Shown: positions 1-7,393 of the stretch, piece by piece | How positions within the stretch are numbered: position 1 is the first letter of the stretch | Layout: every line of letters starts with the position of its first letter | Assembly: GCF_016464385.1 (NCBI RefSeq) | Contig: NZ_JADMLH010000024.1 | Coordinates: 1-64,000 of the forward strand | DNA: 64,000 nucleotides | Source of the DNA: Nucisporomicrobium flavum | Lineage (GTDB): Bacteria; Actinomycetota; Actinomycetes; Mycobacteriales; Micromonosporaceae | Direction of reading: 5' to 3' | Notes under the pieces: model-generated | The model's input: only the letters and a program-made list of their open reading frames with translations | Databases searched by the model: none | What the model was told of the DNA's origin: nothing | Translations under genes and position numbers: made by a program

Positions 1-952
1 CCCCGCCCCGCGCGTGCCGCCCGCGGCGTGCCGTGCCGCCCGCGGCGTGCCGTGCCGCGCCGTGACGCGCGGTGCCCTGCTGCTCGCCCGCGCCTTGCCG
101 CCGCGCCTTGCCGCGCGCCCGCGTTGCCCGCGCCGGGCCGCTCGCTCGGGCCGGGCCGCTCGCTCGGGCCGGGCCGCTCGCTCGGGCCGGGCCGCTCGCT
201 CGGGCCGGGCCGCTTGGCCGGTCGGCGCTGGAGTGCTTTGCCCGGACGCGGACGCTTTGCGCGGGCTCAAGAAAATACGCAGCGCGGGTGCGCGCTAAGC
301 CCTACCCTGCGCCCCCGGCCCCTCCCCGCCGCCCCGCGCAGTGCACCCTCCCGGCGGCGAAATGGCGGGGAACGCGGTGAAATCCGGGCTGTGGATATGC
401 CGATCGTCCCGCGGTTGTTCGGGCAGAATGGGATGCACTCCAAAAGAGTGACGAATGTGGCGATCGGCCGCGCTCGGGGGCTTGACCTGCGCAGACTCCA
501 GTCGGATAAGGGTGGAACGGCGGTGGGCGGGCGCGGCGGCGGGCCTCTTGCGGGCAAAAAGCCGCGGAGCTGGGCGAACAGCCCAGACCGATGGTGGCCG
601 GGGTGCGAGCTGATTGCTTGTCGTCCCTGTTACAGCCCCTCGTCGCGTATCGGGTTGATAACACGCCTTTCCGAGATGGGCGGGGGGTGTCAGAGTTGCT
701 TCGACCTCGCGCCCGTGTCTTCCGCGGAGCTCGATCAGTCATCGCTGCCAATGGCGGTGCGCTGTGCGGCACCGACGGACGAGTGCCCGTCGGCCGTCGT
801 GGTCGGCCGGGCGACCCACCGAAGTCGAACGGTATGGAGACGCACCTGCGGTAGCTTGCACCTCACCGGGCGGCACCACCGGCCGGTGGCGGGTCCGCGG
901 AAATGCTCCGATGAGCCCACGAGGTAAGAACCTTTAGAGGAGGCCTTTCACA
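1..952. other. Non-coding region upstream of the peptide importer operon
   Basis: No convincing gene is seen. Open frames here translate to low-complexity Arg/Ala/Pro sequence without domain character. The first 250 bases are almost pure G+C and carry two tandem repeats: a 19-bp unit near positions 12-60 and an 18-bp unit at 132-217. Positions 300-950 are less biased and presumably hold the 5' regulatory region of the ABC operon. I could not identify a convincing -35/-10 pair. The only clear signal is the strong ribosome binding site GAGGAGG at about 937-943, nine bases before the ATG at 953. Confidence 0.6.
132..217. repeat. 18-bp tandem repeat, about 4.7 copies
   Basis: Four identical consecutive copies of gccgggccgctcgctcgg begin at 132, 150, 168 and 186, and a degenerate fifth copy ends near 217. 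The sequence is non-coding as far as I can tell. It is one of several locus-specific minisatellites in this window. Confidence 0.9.
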
Positions 953-2599
953 ATGAGAGTCTCGAAGCGGGCGGGCGTGGTCGCGCTGACCACCGCCGTC
1001 GCGCTCGTGGCTGCTGGTTGCAGCGGTAGCGACGACAGCGATACCGGTAAGGGCAGCGGCGATACCGCAAACGGTGCGATCACCATCGACGGCACTCAGC
1101 CTGAGGTCGGCCTGATTCCGGCCAACACCACCGAGACCGGTGGCGGCAAGATCGTCGACTTCCTGTGGACGGGTCTGGTCCAGTACCCGAACGACGGTGG
1201 TGCTCCCAAGAACGCCGTCGCTCAGGAGATCAAGACCACGGACTCCAAGGTCTACACGATCAAGATCAAGCCGGACACCAAGTTCCACGACGGCACCGTC
1301 GTCAAGGCGAAGAACTTCGTGGACGCGTGGAACTGGGCGGCGTACTCGCCCAACGGCGCGCAGAACGGCAGCTTCTTCAGCGACATCGCCGGCTTCGCCG
1401 ACGTGCACACCGAGGACCCGGACGGCGACGGCCCGAAGAAGGCGCCCGAGCCCAAGGCCAAGACGATGTCCGGCCTGAAGGTCGTCGACGACACGACGTT
1501 CGAGGTCACCCTCAACGCGCCGTTCTCGATCTTCCCGACCAAGCTCGGCTACAGCGCCTTCATGCCGCTGCCCGACGCTTTCTTCTCCCAGACGCCGGAG
1601 GAGTTCGGCAAGAAGCCGATCGGCAACGGCCCGGTCAAGTTCGTCTCGTGGCAGGACAACGTCGAGGTCAAGCTGACCCGCTTCGACGACTACAACCTTG
1701 ACGACAAGGTCAAGATCAAGGACGTCACGGTCAAGATGTACCAGGAGGACACCGCGGCGTACAACGACCTGGTGTCCGGCACGCTCGACTTCCAGCAGCA
1801 GGTCCCGGTCTCCTCGCTGGCCGGCGACAAGTGGAAGGCCGACCTGGGCGACCGCGCCATCGAGGCGCAGATCCCGGTCATGCAGATCCTGGGCATCCCG
1901 ATCTACGACAAGCGGTTCCAGAACGCGAACCTGCGTAAGGCCATCTCGCTGTCGATCAACCGCCAGGAGATCGCCGACAAGATCTTCTTCAACACCCGTA
2001 AGGCCGCCACCAGCTGGTCCAGCCCGCTGGCGCCCGGTCACACGGACAACGACTGCACGGTCTGCAAGTTCGACCCGGCGGCCGCCAAGGCGGCTCTGCA
2101 GGCGGCCGGTGGCTTCACCGGTGAGCTGGTGCTCTACTACAACGCCGACGCCAGCCACAAGGAGTGGATGGAGGCGACCGCGCAGAGCATCAAGACCAAC
2201 CTGGGCATCAACGTCCGGGCCGAGGGCATCCCGACCTTCGCGGTCTTCCGCCAGACGATCAACGACCACAAGATGAAGGGCATCTACCGCGCCGGTTGGC
2301 AGCAGGACTACCCCGACGTCGAGAACTGGATCGGTCCGCTGTACGTGACCGGCGGCTCCTCGAACGACGGCCTGTTCAGCAACGGCCAGGTGGACAAGCT
2401 CTACAAGGAGGGCACCGCGGCGCCCTCCGTTGACGAGGCGCACGCCAAGTTCGCCGACGCGACGAAGATCATCGACCAGGAAGTGCCGGCGATCCCGATG
2501 TTCGAGGTCACCCAGCAGTCGGGTGTCTCGGACCGCGTCACCGGTGTGAAGACGACCAACGTGGGAGAGATCGACCTCTCTTCGGTGCAGCTCAAGTAA
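953..2599 (+). CDS. Oligopeptide ABC transporter substrate-binding lipoprotein (family 5)
   Basis: This is the extracellular lipid-anchored receptor that captures peptides, or another solute of the family-5 (DppA/OppA) class, and hands them to the permeases encoded downstream. The N-terminus is a lipoprotein signal: basic start, hydrophobic stretch to residue 20, lipobox VAAGC with the lipidated Cys at 23, then a Ser/Asp-rich linker. The 548-residue length is normal for the family. The ATG follows GAGGAGG at a nine-base spacing. It is the first gene of the operon and is separated from the next by a hairpin with a short T run. That would make the receptor mRNA more abundant than the rest, as is common for importers. 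The ligand cannot be read from the sequence. Confidence 0.93.
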   Translation: MRVSKRAGVVALTTAVALVAAGCSGSDDSDTGKGSGDTANGAITIDGTQPEVGLIPANTTETGGGKIVDFLWTGLVQYPNDGGAPKNAVAQEIKTTDSKVYTIKIKPDTKFHDGTVVKAKNFVDAWNWAAYSPNGAQNGSFFSDIAGFADVHTEDPDGDGPKKAPEPKAKTMSGLKVVDDTTFEVTLNAPFSIFPTKLGYSAFMPLPDAFFSQTPEEFGKKPIGNGPVKFVSWQDNVEVKLTRFDDYNLDDKVKIKDVTVKMYQEDTAAYNDLVSGTLDFQQQVPVSSLAGDKWKADLGDRAIEAQIPVMQILGIPIYDKRFQNANLRKAISLSINRQEIADKIFFNTRKAATSWSSPLAPGHTDNDCTVCKFDPAAAKAALQAAGGFTGELVLYYNADASHKEWMEATAQSIKTNLGINVRAEGIPTFAVFRQTINDHKMKGIYRAGWQQDYPDVENWIGPLYVTGGSSNDGLFSNGQVDKLYKEGTAAPSVDEAHAKFADATKIIDQEVPAIPMFEVTQQSGVSDRVTGVKTTNVGEIDLSSVQLK

Positions 2600-2608
2600 G
2601 GCGCGAAT

Positions 2609-2655
2609 CTCAGGTCCGGTCTACCCTGCGAGGGGTGGGCCGGACCTGAGTTCTT
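2609..2655 (+). terminator. Hairpin with T run after the binding-protein gene (partial terminator)
   Basis: ctcaggtccgg (2609-2619) pairs perfectly with ccggacctgag (2640-2650). The enclosed loop can fold further (accc/gggt), and ttctt follows at once. It lies nine bases after the stop codon, inside what is otherwise one operon. A partial terminator or 3' stabiliser for the receptor transcript is more likely than a full stop. Confidence 0.7.
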
Positions 2656-2738
2656 CCCACGCCCGGAGTCCTGCCGACCCCCGCACGGCTCCGGTTTCGT
2701 CATGGGCGTCACCAACGCCCGTTCTAGGAGAAACATCC

Positions 2739-3665
2739 ATGGGCCGATACGTGCTGAGGCGGCTGCTCCAGCTGATACCCGTCTTCTTCGGGACCACGTT
2801 CCTCATCTATTACCTGGTCTGGGCAGTGCCCGGCGACCCCTTCGCGGGCAAGTGCGGCGAGCGCCCGTGCCCGCAGTCGTACGTCGACTTCATGACCGAG
2901 AAGTTCAACCTCGACAAGCCGATCATCGTGCAGTACGGCACGTACATGAAGAACCTGCTGCAAGGCGACTTCGGGCAGACCTTCGGCGGCCGGCAGATCA
3001 GCGACCTCATCTCGGACGCGTACCCGAACACGATCAAGCTGGCGATCGTCGCGCTTATCATCGAGGCCGTCATCGGCCTCACCGCGGGCGTCCTCACCGG
3101 CCTGCGCCGCAACGGCTTCCTGGACAACCTCGTCCTGGTCTCCACGCTCTTCATGATCGCGCTGCCGATCTTCGTGCTCGGCTTCCTGCTGCAGAAGTGG
3201 CTCGGCGTCGACCTCGGCATCGTCAAGCCCACGGTCTCCAATCCGCCCAGCTTCGGTGAGCTCCTCATGCCGGGCTTCGTGCTGGGAAGCGCGTCGATGG
3301 CGTACATCGCCCGGCTCGCGCGCACCAGCATCGCCGAGAACCGGCGCTCCGACTACGTCCGTACGGCGATCGCCAAGGGTCTGCCGATGAAGCGGGTGGT
3401 GGGTGTGCACCTGCTGCGCAACTCGCTGATCCCGGTGGTCACCTACCTGGGCACCGACCTGGGCGCGCTGATGGGTGGCGCCATCGTGACCGAGGGCATT
3501 TTCAACATCAACGGTATCGGCCGGCAGGTCTACCGTGCGATCGTCACGAAGGAGGGCGCGACCGTCGTCTCGATCGTCGTGATCCTCGTGCTCGTGTACC
3601 TGCTCTCGAACCTGCTCGTCGACCTCCTGTACGCCGCGCTCGACCCGAGGATCCGCTATGAGTGA
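2739..3665 (+). CDS. Peptide ABC transporter permease, DppB type
   Basis: Inner-membrane subunit of the importer. It is 308 residues long with six apparent membrane segments; the first starts at about residue 9 (LLQLIPVFFGTTFLIYYL). The conserved EAA loop lies in the second half (around YVRTAIAKGLPMKRVVGVHL), where the ATPases dock. The N-terminal half resembles the DppB/OppB family (VPGDPF early, then a TEKFNLDKPI segment). The start ATG is preceded by TAGGAG. The 3' end overlaps the next permease gene by eight bases, which suggests translational coupling. Substrate class is inferred from family and neighbours only. Confidence 0.93.
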   Translation: MGRYVLRRLLQLIPVFFGTTFLIYYLVWAVPGDPFAGKCGERPCPQSYVDFMTEKFNLDKPIIVQYGTYMKNLLQGDFGQTFGGRQISDLISDAYPNTIKLAIVALIIEAVIGLTAGVLTGLRRNGFLDNLVLVSTLFMIALPIFVLGFLLQKWLGVDLGIVKPTVSNPPSFGELLMPGFVLGSASMAYIARLARTSIAENRRSDYVRTAIAKGLPMKRVVGVHLLRNSLIPVVTYLGTDLGALMGGAIVTEGIFNINGIGRQVYRAIVTKEGATVVSIVVILVLVYLLSNLLVDLLYAALDPRIRYE

Positions 3666-4632
3666 GCCCATGCCCCCGTCGCTGGTGACGTCGCCGCCGT
3701 CCAGCGACCCGACCGTGGGGAACGCACTCGAGGCGGACGCGCAGGAGAAGCGGTCGCACGACAAGCCCCGCGGCCTGCTCGGCGACGCCTGGCGTGACCT
3801 GCGCCGGAAGCCGCTGTTCTGGATCTCCGCCGCGCTGATCGTGCTCTTCGTGCTGATGGCCGCGATGCCGTTCCTGTTCACGTCGGCCAGCCCCTCCGAC
3901 GGCGTGCTGTCGCGCAGCCGGGTCGGCCCGTCGGCGGACGCCTGGTTCGGCTACGACGTGCAGGGCCGCGACGTCTACGCCCGGGTCATCTACGGCGCGC
4001 GGGCGTCCATCGTCGTCTCGCTCGCCTCCACGCTCGGCACCGTGCTCTTCGGCGGCATGATGGGCGTCATCGCCGGATACCGCGGCGGCTGGGTGGACGG
4101 CCTCGTGTCCCGGCTCGGCGAAGTCTTCTCCGGTATCCCGTTCGTGCTCGGCGCGATCGTCATCCTCTTCACGTTCAACGGCCCCGGCAGCAACCGCGGA
4201 CCGTGGGCGATCATGGCGATCGTCGTGGCCTCGCTGGTCGTCCTGACGTGGCCGGTGTCGATGCGTATCATGCGCTCGTCGGTGCTGGCCGTCCGCGACG
4301 CCGACTACGTCGTCGCGGCCCGCGCGATGGGCGCCGGCCCGGGGCGGATCATCTTCAAGCACCTGATCCCGAACTGCCTGGCCCCGCTGCTGGTCTACTC
4401 GACGATCCTGATCGGCTCGTTCGTCGGCGCCGAAGCCACCCTGTCCTTCCTCGGCGTCGGTCTGCGGACCCCGGTGGTCTCCTGGGGCATCATGATCAAC
4501 GAGGCGCAGAACTACATCCGGGTCTCGCCCTTCCTGCTCTTCTTCCCCTCTGCCTTCCTGGTGACGGCGGTTCTGGCGTTCGTCATGCTGGGCGAGGCCG
4601 TCCGCGAGGCCCTCGACCCGAAACTCCGGTAG
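3658..4632 (+). CDS. Peptide ABC transporter permease, DppC type
   Basis: Second membrane subunit of the importer, 324 residues. A hydrophilic N-terminal tail of about 45 residues precedes the first membrane segment (LFWISAALIVLFVLMAAMPF). Further segments follow in the BPD-transporter domain. The EAA loop (DYVVAARAMGAGPGRIIFKH) is clear and contacts the ATP-binding subunits. The ATG lies inside the end of the preceding permease gene (8-bp overlap), and the next gene begins nine bases after the stop. All five genes read as one transcription unit, pairing a DppB-like and a DppC-like channel half as the family requires. Confidence 0.93.
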   Translation: MSEPMPPSLVTSPPSSDPTVGNALEADAQEKRSHDKPRGLLGDAWRDLRRKPLFWISAALIVLFVLMAAMPFLFTSASPSDGVLSRSRVGPSADAWFGYDVQGRDVYARVIYGARASIVVSLASTLGTVLFGGMMGVIAGYRGGWVDGLVSRLGEVFSGIPFVLGAIVILFTFNGPGSNRGPWAIMAIVVASLVVLTWPVSMRIMRSSVLAVRDADYVVAARAMGAGPGRIIFKHLIPNCLAPLLVYSTILIGSFVGAEATLSFLGVGLRTPVVSWGIMINEAQNYIRVSPFLLFFPSAFLVTAVLAFVMLGEAVREALDPKLR

Positions 4633-4641
4633 GAGATCCCC

Positions 4642-5679
4642 TTGTCCGAAGTTGTTATCACCGACCCCCGGTACGCCAGTGCGGGCAAACCCTCCGGCAG
4701 GCTGCTCGAGGTCGAGGATCTGCGTGTCGAGTTCCGTACCCGGGACGGCGTCGCCAAGGTCATCAACGGTGTCACCTACCACGTCAACGCCGGTGAGACG
4801 CTTGCGGTTCTGGGCGAGTCCGGCTCCGGCAAGAGCGTGACCGCCCAGGCGATCATGGGCATCCTGGACACCCCGCCCGGCTTCGTCACCGGCGGCAAGA
4901 TCCGCTTCCACGGCGACGACATGCTCACGATGAGCCCCGAGCAGCGCCGCCGGATCCGGGGCAACGGCATCGCCATGGTCTTCCAGGACGCGCTGTCCGC
5001 GCTCAACCCGGTCTTCACCGTGGGCTTCCAGATCGCCGAGCAGTTCCGCGTACGGCAGGGACTCAGCCGCGGGGACGCCAAGAAGCGCGCGATCGAGATG
5101 CTCGACCAGGTCAAGATCCCGTTCGCGAAGCAGCGGGTGAACGAGTACCCGCACCAGTTCTCCGGCGGTATGCGGCAGCGCGTCATGATCGCGATGTCGC
5201 TGGCGCTCGACCCGGAGGTGCTGATCGCCGACGAGCCCACCACGGCGCTCGACGTGACCGTGCAGGCCCAGATCATGGACCTGCTCAGCGAGCTGCAGCG
5301 CGAACGGCAGATGGGCATGATCCTGATCACCCACGACCTCGGTGTCGTCGCCGACGTCGCGGACCGGATCGCCGTCATGTACGCCGGGCGCATCGTGGAG
5401 GAGGCGACGGTCTACGAGCTGTACGCCAAGCCCGCCCACCCGTACACGATCGGCCTGCTCCAGTCGATTCCCCGGCTCGATGAGAAGGGCCAGGAGCTGC
5501 GCACCATCAAGGGCCTGCCGCCGAACCTCATGCGGATCCCCTCGGGGTGCCCCTTCCACCCGCGCTGCCCCATGCGGGTGGACGACATCTGCATCCCGAA
5601 CGTGCCGCCGCTGCTGCAGATCGGCCCCACCCGGGCCAGCGCTTGCCACTTCGCCGAGGACCTGGTGAACCGTGCCTGA
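4642..5679 (+). CDS. Peptide ABC transporter ATPase, DppD/OppD type
   Basis: Cytoplasmic ATPase that powers import. Walker A is GESGSGKS at residues 58-65, the ABC signature is FSGGMRQR and Walker B is VLIADEP. The C-terminal oligopeptide-transporter extension carries four cysteines in the CPFHPRC...C...SACHF arrangement. That pattern matches the iron-sulfur-binding extension known in mycobacterial OppD; cluster binding here is inference. The start is TTG at 4642, preceded by AGGAG at a suitable distance. No ATG or GTG fits before the conserved N-terminal strand. The gene overlaps the second ATPase gene by eight bases, and the two proteins would form the usual heterodimer. Confidence 0.92.
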   Translation: MSEVVITDPRYASAGKPSGRLLEVEDLRVEFRTRDGVAKVINGVTYHVNAGETLAVLGESGSGKSVTAQAIMGILDTPPGFVTGGKIRFHGDDMLTMSPEQRRRIRGNGIAMVFQDALSALNPVFTVGFQIAEQFRVRQGLSRGDAKKRAIEMLDQVKIPFAKQRVNEYPHQFSGGMRQRVMIAMSLALDPEVLIADEPTTALDVTVQAQIMDLLSELQRERQMGMILITHDLGVVADVADRIAVMYAGRIVEEATVYELYAKPAHPYTIGLLQSIPRLDEKGQELRTIKGLPPNLMRIPSGCPFHPRCPMRVDDICIPNVPPLLQIGPTRASACHFAEDLVNRA

Positions 5680-6694
5680 GACGATCCTGAAAGTCGACAA
5701 CCTGGTGAAGCACTACCCCGTGACCCGCGGGGTGGTCTTCCGGCGCACCATCGGCCAGGTACACGCGGTGGACGGCGTCTCGTTCGACCTCAAGGCCGGC
5801 GAGACGCTCGGCGTGGTGGGCGAGTCGGGCTGCGGCAAGTCGACCCTCTCCCGGGTGCTGATGAACCTCGAGAAGCCGACCAGCGGCTCGGTGCACTACC
5901 GCGGCGAGGAGCTGTCCGGCCTGCGGGGCGCGGCGCTGCGCCGGATGCGCCGGCAGATCCAGCTGGTCATGCAGGACCCGTACACGTCGCTGGACCCGCG
6001 TATGACGGTCGGTGACCTCATCGGCGAGCCCTTCGAGATCCACCCGGAGGTGGCGCCGAAGGGCAGCCGCCGGCGCAAGGTGCAGGAGCTGCTCGAGGTG
6101 GTCGGGCTCAACCCCGAGCACATCAACCGCTACCCGCACCAGTTCTCCGGCGGTCAGCGGCAGCGCATCGGCATCGCCCGGGCGCTGGCCCTGCGGCCCG
6201 AGATCATCGTCTGCGACGAGCCGGTCAGCGCGCTGGACGTCTCCATCCAGGCCCAGGTGATGAACCTGCTGGACCGGCTGCAGAGCGAGTTCGGGCTGGC
6301 GTACATCTTCATCGCGCACGACCTGTCGGTGGTCCGGCACCTGTCGGACCGGGTGGCGGTCATGTACCTCGGCAAGATCGTGGAGATCGGCTCCGAGGAC
6401 GAGATCTACGAGCGGCCGACCCACCCGTACACGCAGGCGTTGCTGTCGGCGGTGCCGGTGCCGGACCCGACGGTCCGGCACACCAAGCAGATCATCCGCC
6501 TCACCGGCGACGTCCCCAGCCCGGTGAACCCGCCGTCCGGCTGCCGCTTCCGTACGCGGTGCTGGAAGGCGCAGGACATCTGCGCGACCGAGGTCCCGCA
6601 GCTCGTGGAGCGGCGGGGCAGCGACCACCCGAGCGCCTGCCACTTCGCCGAACCGCGCGAGGTCGTGGTCACCCACGACGCGAGAGCGATCTGA
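5672..6694 (+). CDS. Peptide ABC transporter ATPase, DppF/OppF type
   Basis: Partner ATPase of the importer, 340 residues. Walker A is GESGCGKS, the signature is FSGGQRQR and Walker B is IIVCDEP. The C-terminal extension holds a four-cysteine pattern (SGCRFRTRC...C...SACHF) like its partner, so both halves could carry a metal centre. The start is GTG at 5672, inside the end of the previous gene. A strong hairpin follows ten bases after the stop, so this is the last gene of the operon. Both nucleotide-binding sites look intact. Confidence 0.92.
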   Translation: MPETILKVDNLVKHYPVTRGVVFRRTIGQVHAVDGVSFDLKAGETLGVVGESGCGKSTLSRVLMNLEKPTSGSVHYRGEELSGLRGAALRRMRRQIQLVMQDPYTSLDPRMTVGDLIGEPFEIHPEVAPKGSRRRKVQELLEVVGLNPEHINRYPHQFSGGQRQRIGIARALALRPEIIVCDEPVSALDVSIQAQVMNLLDRLQSEFGLAYIFIAHDLSVVRHLSDRVAVMYLGKIVEIGSEDEIYERPTHPYTQALLSAVPVPDPTVRHTKQIIRLTGDVPSPVNPPSGCRFRTRCWKAQDICATEVPQLVERRGSDHPSACHFAEPREVVVTHDARAI

Positions 6695-6703
6695 CGTACG
6701 GCC

Positions 6704-6742
6704 CGAGCGGCCCGCCATCCGGAAACGGGGGCGGGCCGTTCG
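6704..6742 (+). terminator. Terminator hairpin of the peptide importer operon
   Basis: cgagcggcccgcc (6704-6716) pairs with ggcgggccgttcg (6730-6742) at 12 of 13 positions, around a 13-base loop. There is no T tract, which is common in high-GC actinobacteria. It sits between the importer operon and the convergent chorismate mutase gene and could serve both. Confidence 0.7.
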
Positions 6743-6829
6743 ACGTTTCCGGCACCGCGCCGCCGGACCAGGGCCGCGCTACCGGGCCGGCTCGCGGGCG
6801 CGGGCTGAGCTGCCGCGCGGGCCGGGCTG

Positions 6830-7120
6830 TTACAGCGGGCCGCGGCCGGCGCGGAGGATCATCAGCGCGACCTGGGTGCCGTCGGCGCCGAGGGCCTCGC
6901 GGAAGCGTTCCACGATCTCGCGCTCCCGGGAGAGCACCAGGCGGGTGCCGCCGGAGGCCATGCGGGTCTTGCCGACCTCCTGGGAGAGCCGGGCGCGTTC
7001 CAGCCACAGGTCGATGATCGCCTGGTCGATTTCGTCGATCCGCTCCCGCATCGCCTTGATCTCCTCGGCGGCGGGGGGCGCTCCGGCACCGGTCGACTGG
7101 TCCATCAGGTCGGCGGTCAT
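6830..7120 (-). CDS. Chorismate mutase, AroQ class
   Basis: Converts chorismate to prephenate, the branch point to phenylalanine and tyrosine. The 96-residue protein is a single all-helical AroQ domain. It has the family pattern IDEIDQAIIDLWLERARLSQ followed by VGKTRMASGG, and the basic active-site residues (Arg in helix 1, Lys in VGKTR) are present. No secretion signal is seen, so it should be cytoplasmic. The ATG at 7120 has a good ribosome binding site (GAGGAG, about six bases away). A 17-bp perfect hairpin lies 47-84 bases upstream in its presumed leader. The gene converges on the peptide importer operon. Confidence 0.88.
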   Translation of the reverse strand: MTADLMDQSTGAGAPPAAEEIKAMRERIDEIDQAIIDLWLERARLSQEVGKTRMASGGTRLVLSREREIVERFREALGADGTQVALMILRAGRGPL

Positions 7121-7166
7121 GTCGTGCTCCTCGGGTGCTGGCGCCTCGGTCGGTCCGGCCCGGACA

Positions 7167-7204
7167 GCATCAAGCCCCGGGCTGGGAAGCCCGGGGCTTG
7201 ATGC
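7167..7204. promoter_or_regulatory. Perfect 17-bp hairpin upstream of chorismate mutase
   Basis: gcatcaagccccgggct (7167-7183) and agcccggggcttgatgc (7188-7204) are exact complements around a four-base loop (ggga). No T tract follows on either strand. On the minus strand it lies after the nucleotidase gene and before chorismate mutase. It could be a T-less terminator of the former or a structured 5' leader of the latter. Sequence alone does not decide. Confidence 0.6.
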
Positions 7205-7256
7205 AGGAATGTCGTTCAGACGCGTCCTACGGCCGCCGGACCTCCGGTGCCGTAGT

Positions 7257-7287
7257 AAAAAAATCGCGCGGTCTGAATCACGGACCG
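7257..7287 (-). terminator. Possible intrinsic terminator of the 5'-nucleotidase gene
   Basis: On the minus strand a short stem (cggtc/gaccg, 7269-7287) is followed five bases later by seven consecutive T (7257-7263). The stem is short and the gap is not ideal. It is still the only T7 tract in the gap and lies about 110 bases past the nucleotidase stop. Confidence 0.4.
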
Positions 7288-7393
7288 AGTATGCCCCCGG
7301 CCCGGGCCGCCCCGCAAGGAAACGGCCCGAAGCGTGGGATCCCGGCCCGGGCCGCCCCGTGAGGACGCGACCCGGGCCGTCGGATCAGGACGT

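Noticed and set aside
28-927. Plus-strand open frame at the left end
   Set aside because: It is driven by G+C repeats in its first third and has no domain-like character afterwards. It ends just before the real binding-protein gene.
863-2443. Long minus-strand open frame opposite the peptide-binding protein gene
   Set aside because: Its translation is Val/Arg/Asp/Leu-rich without domains. It is the mirror of a well-supported plus-strand gene in high-GC DNA.
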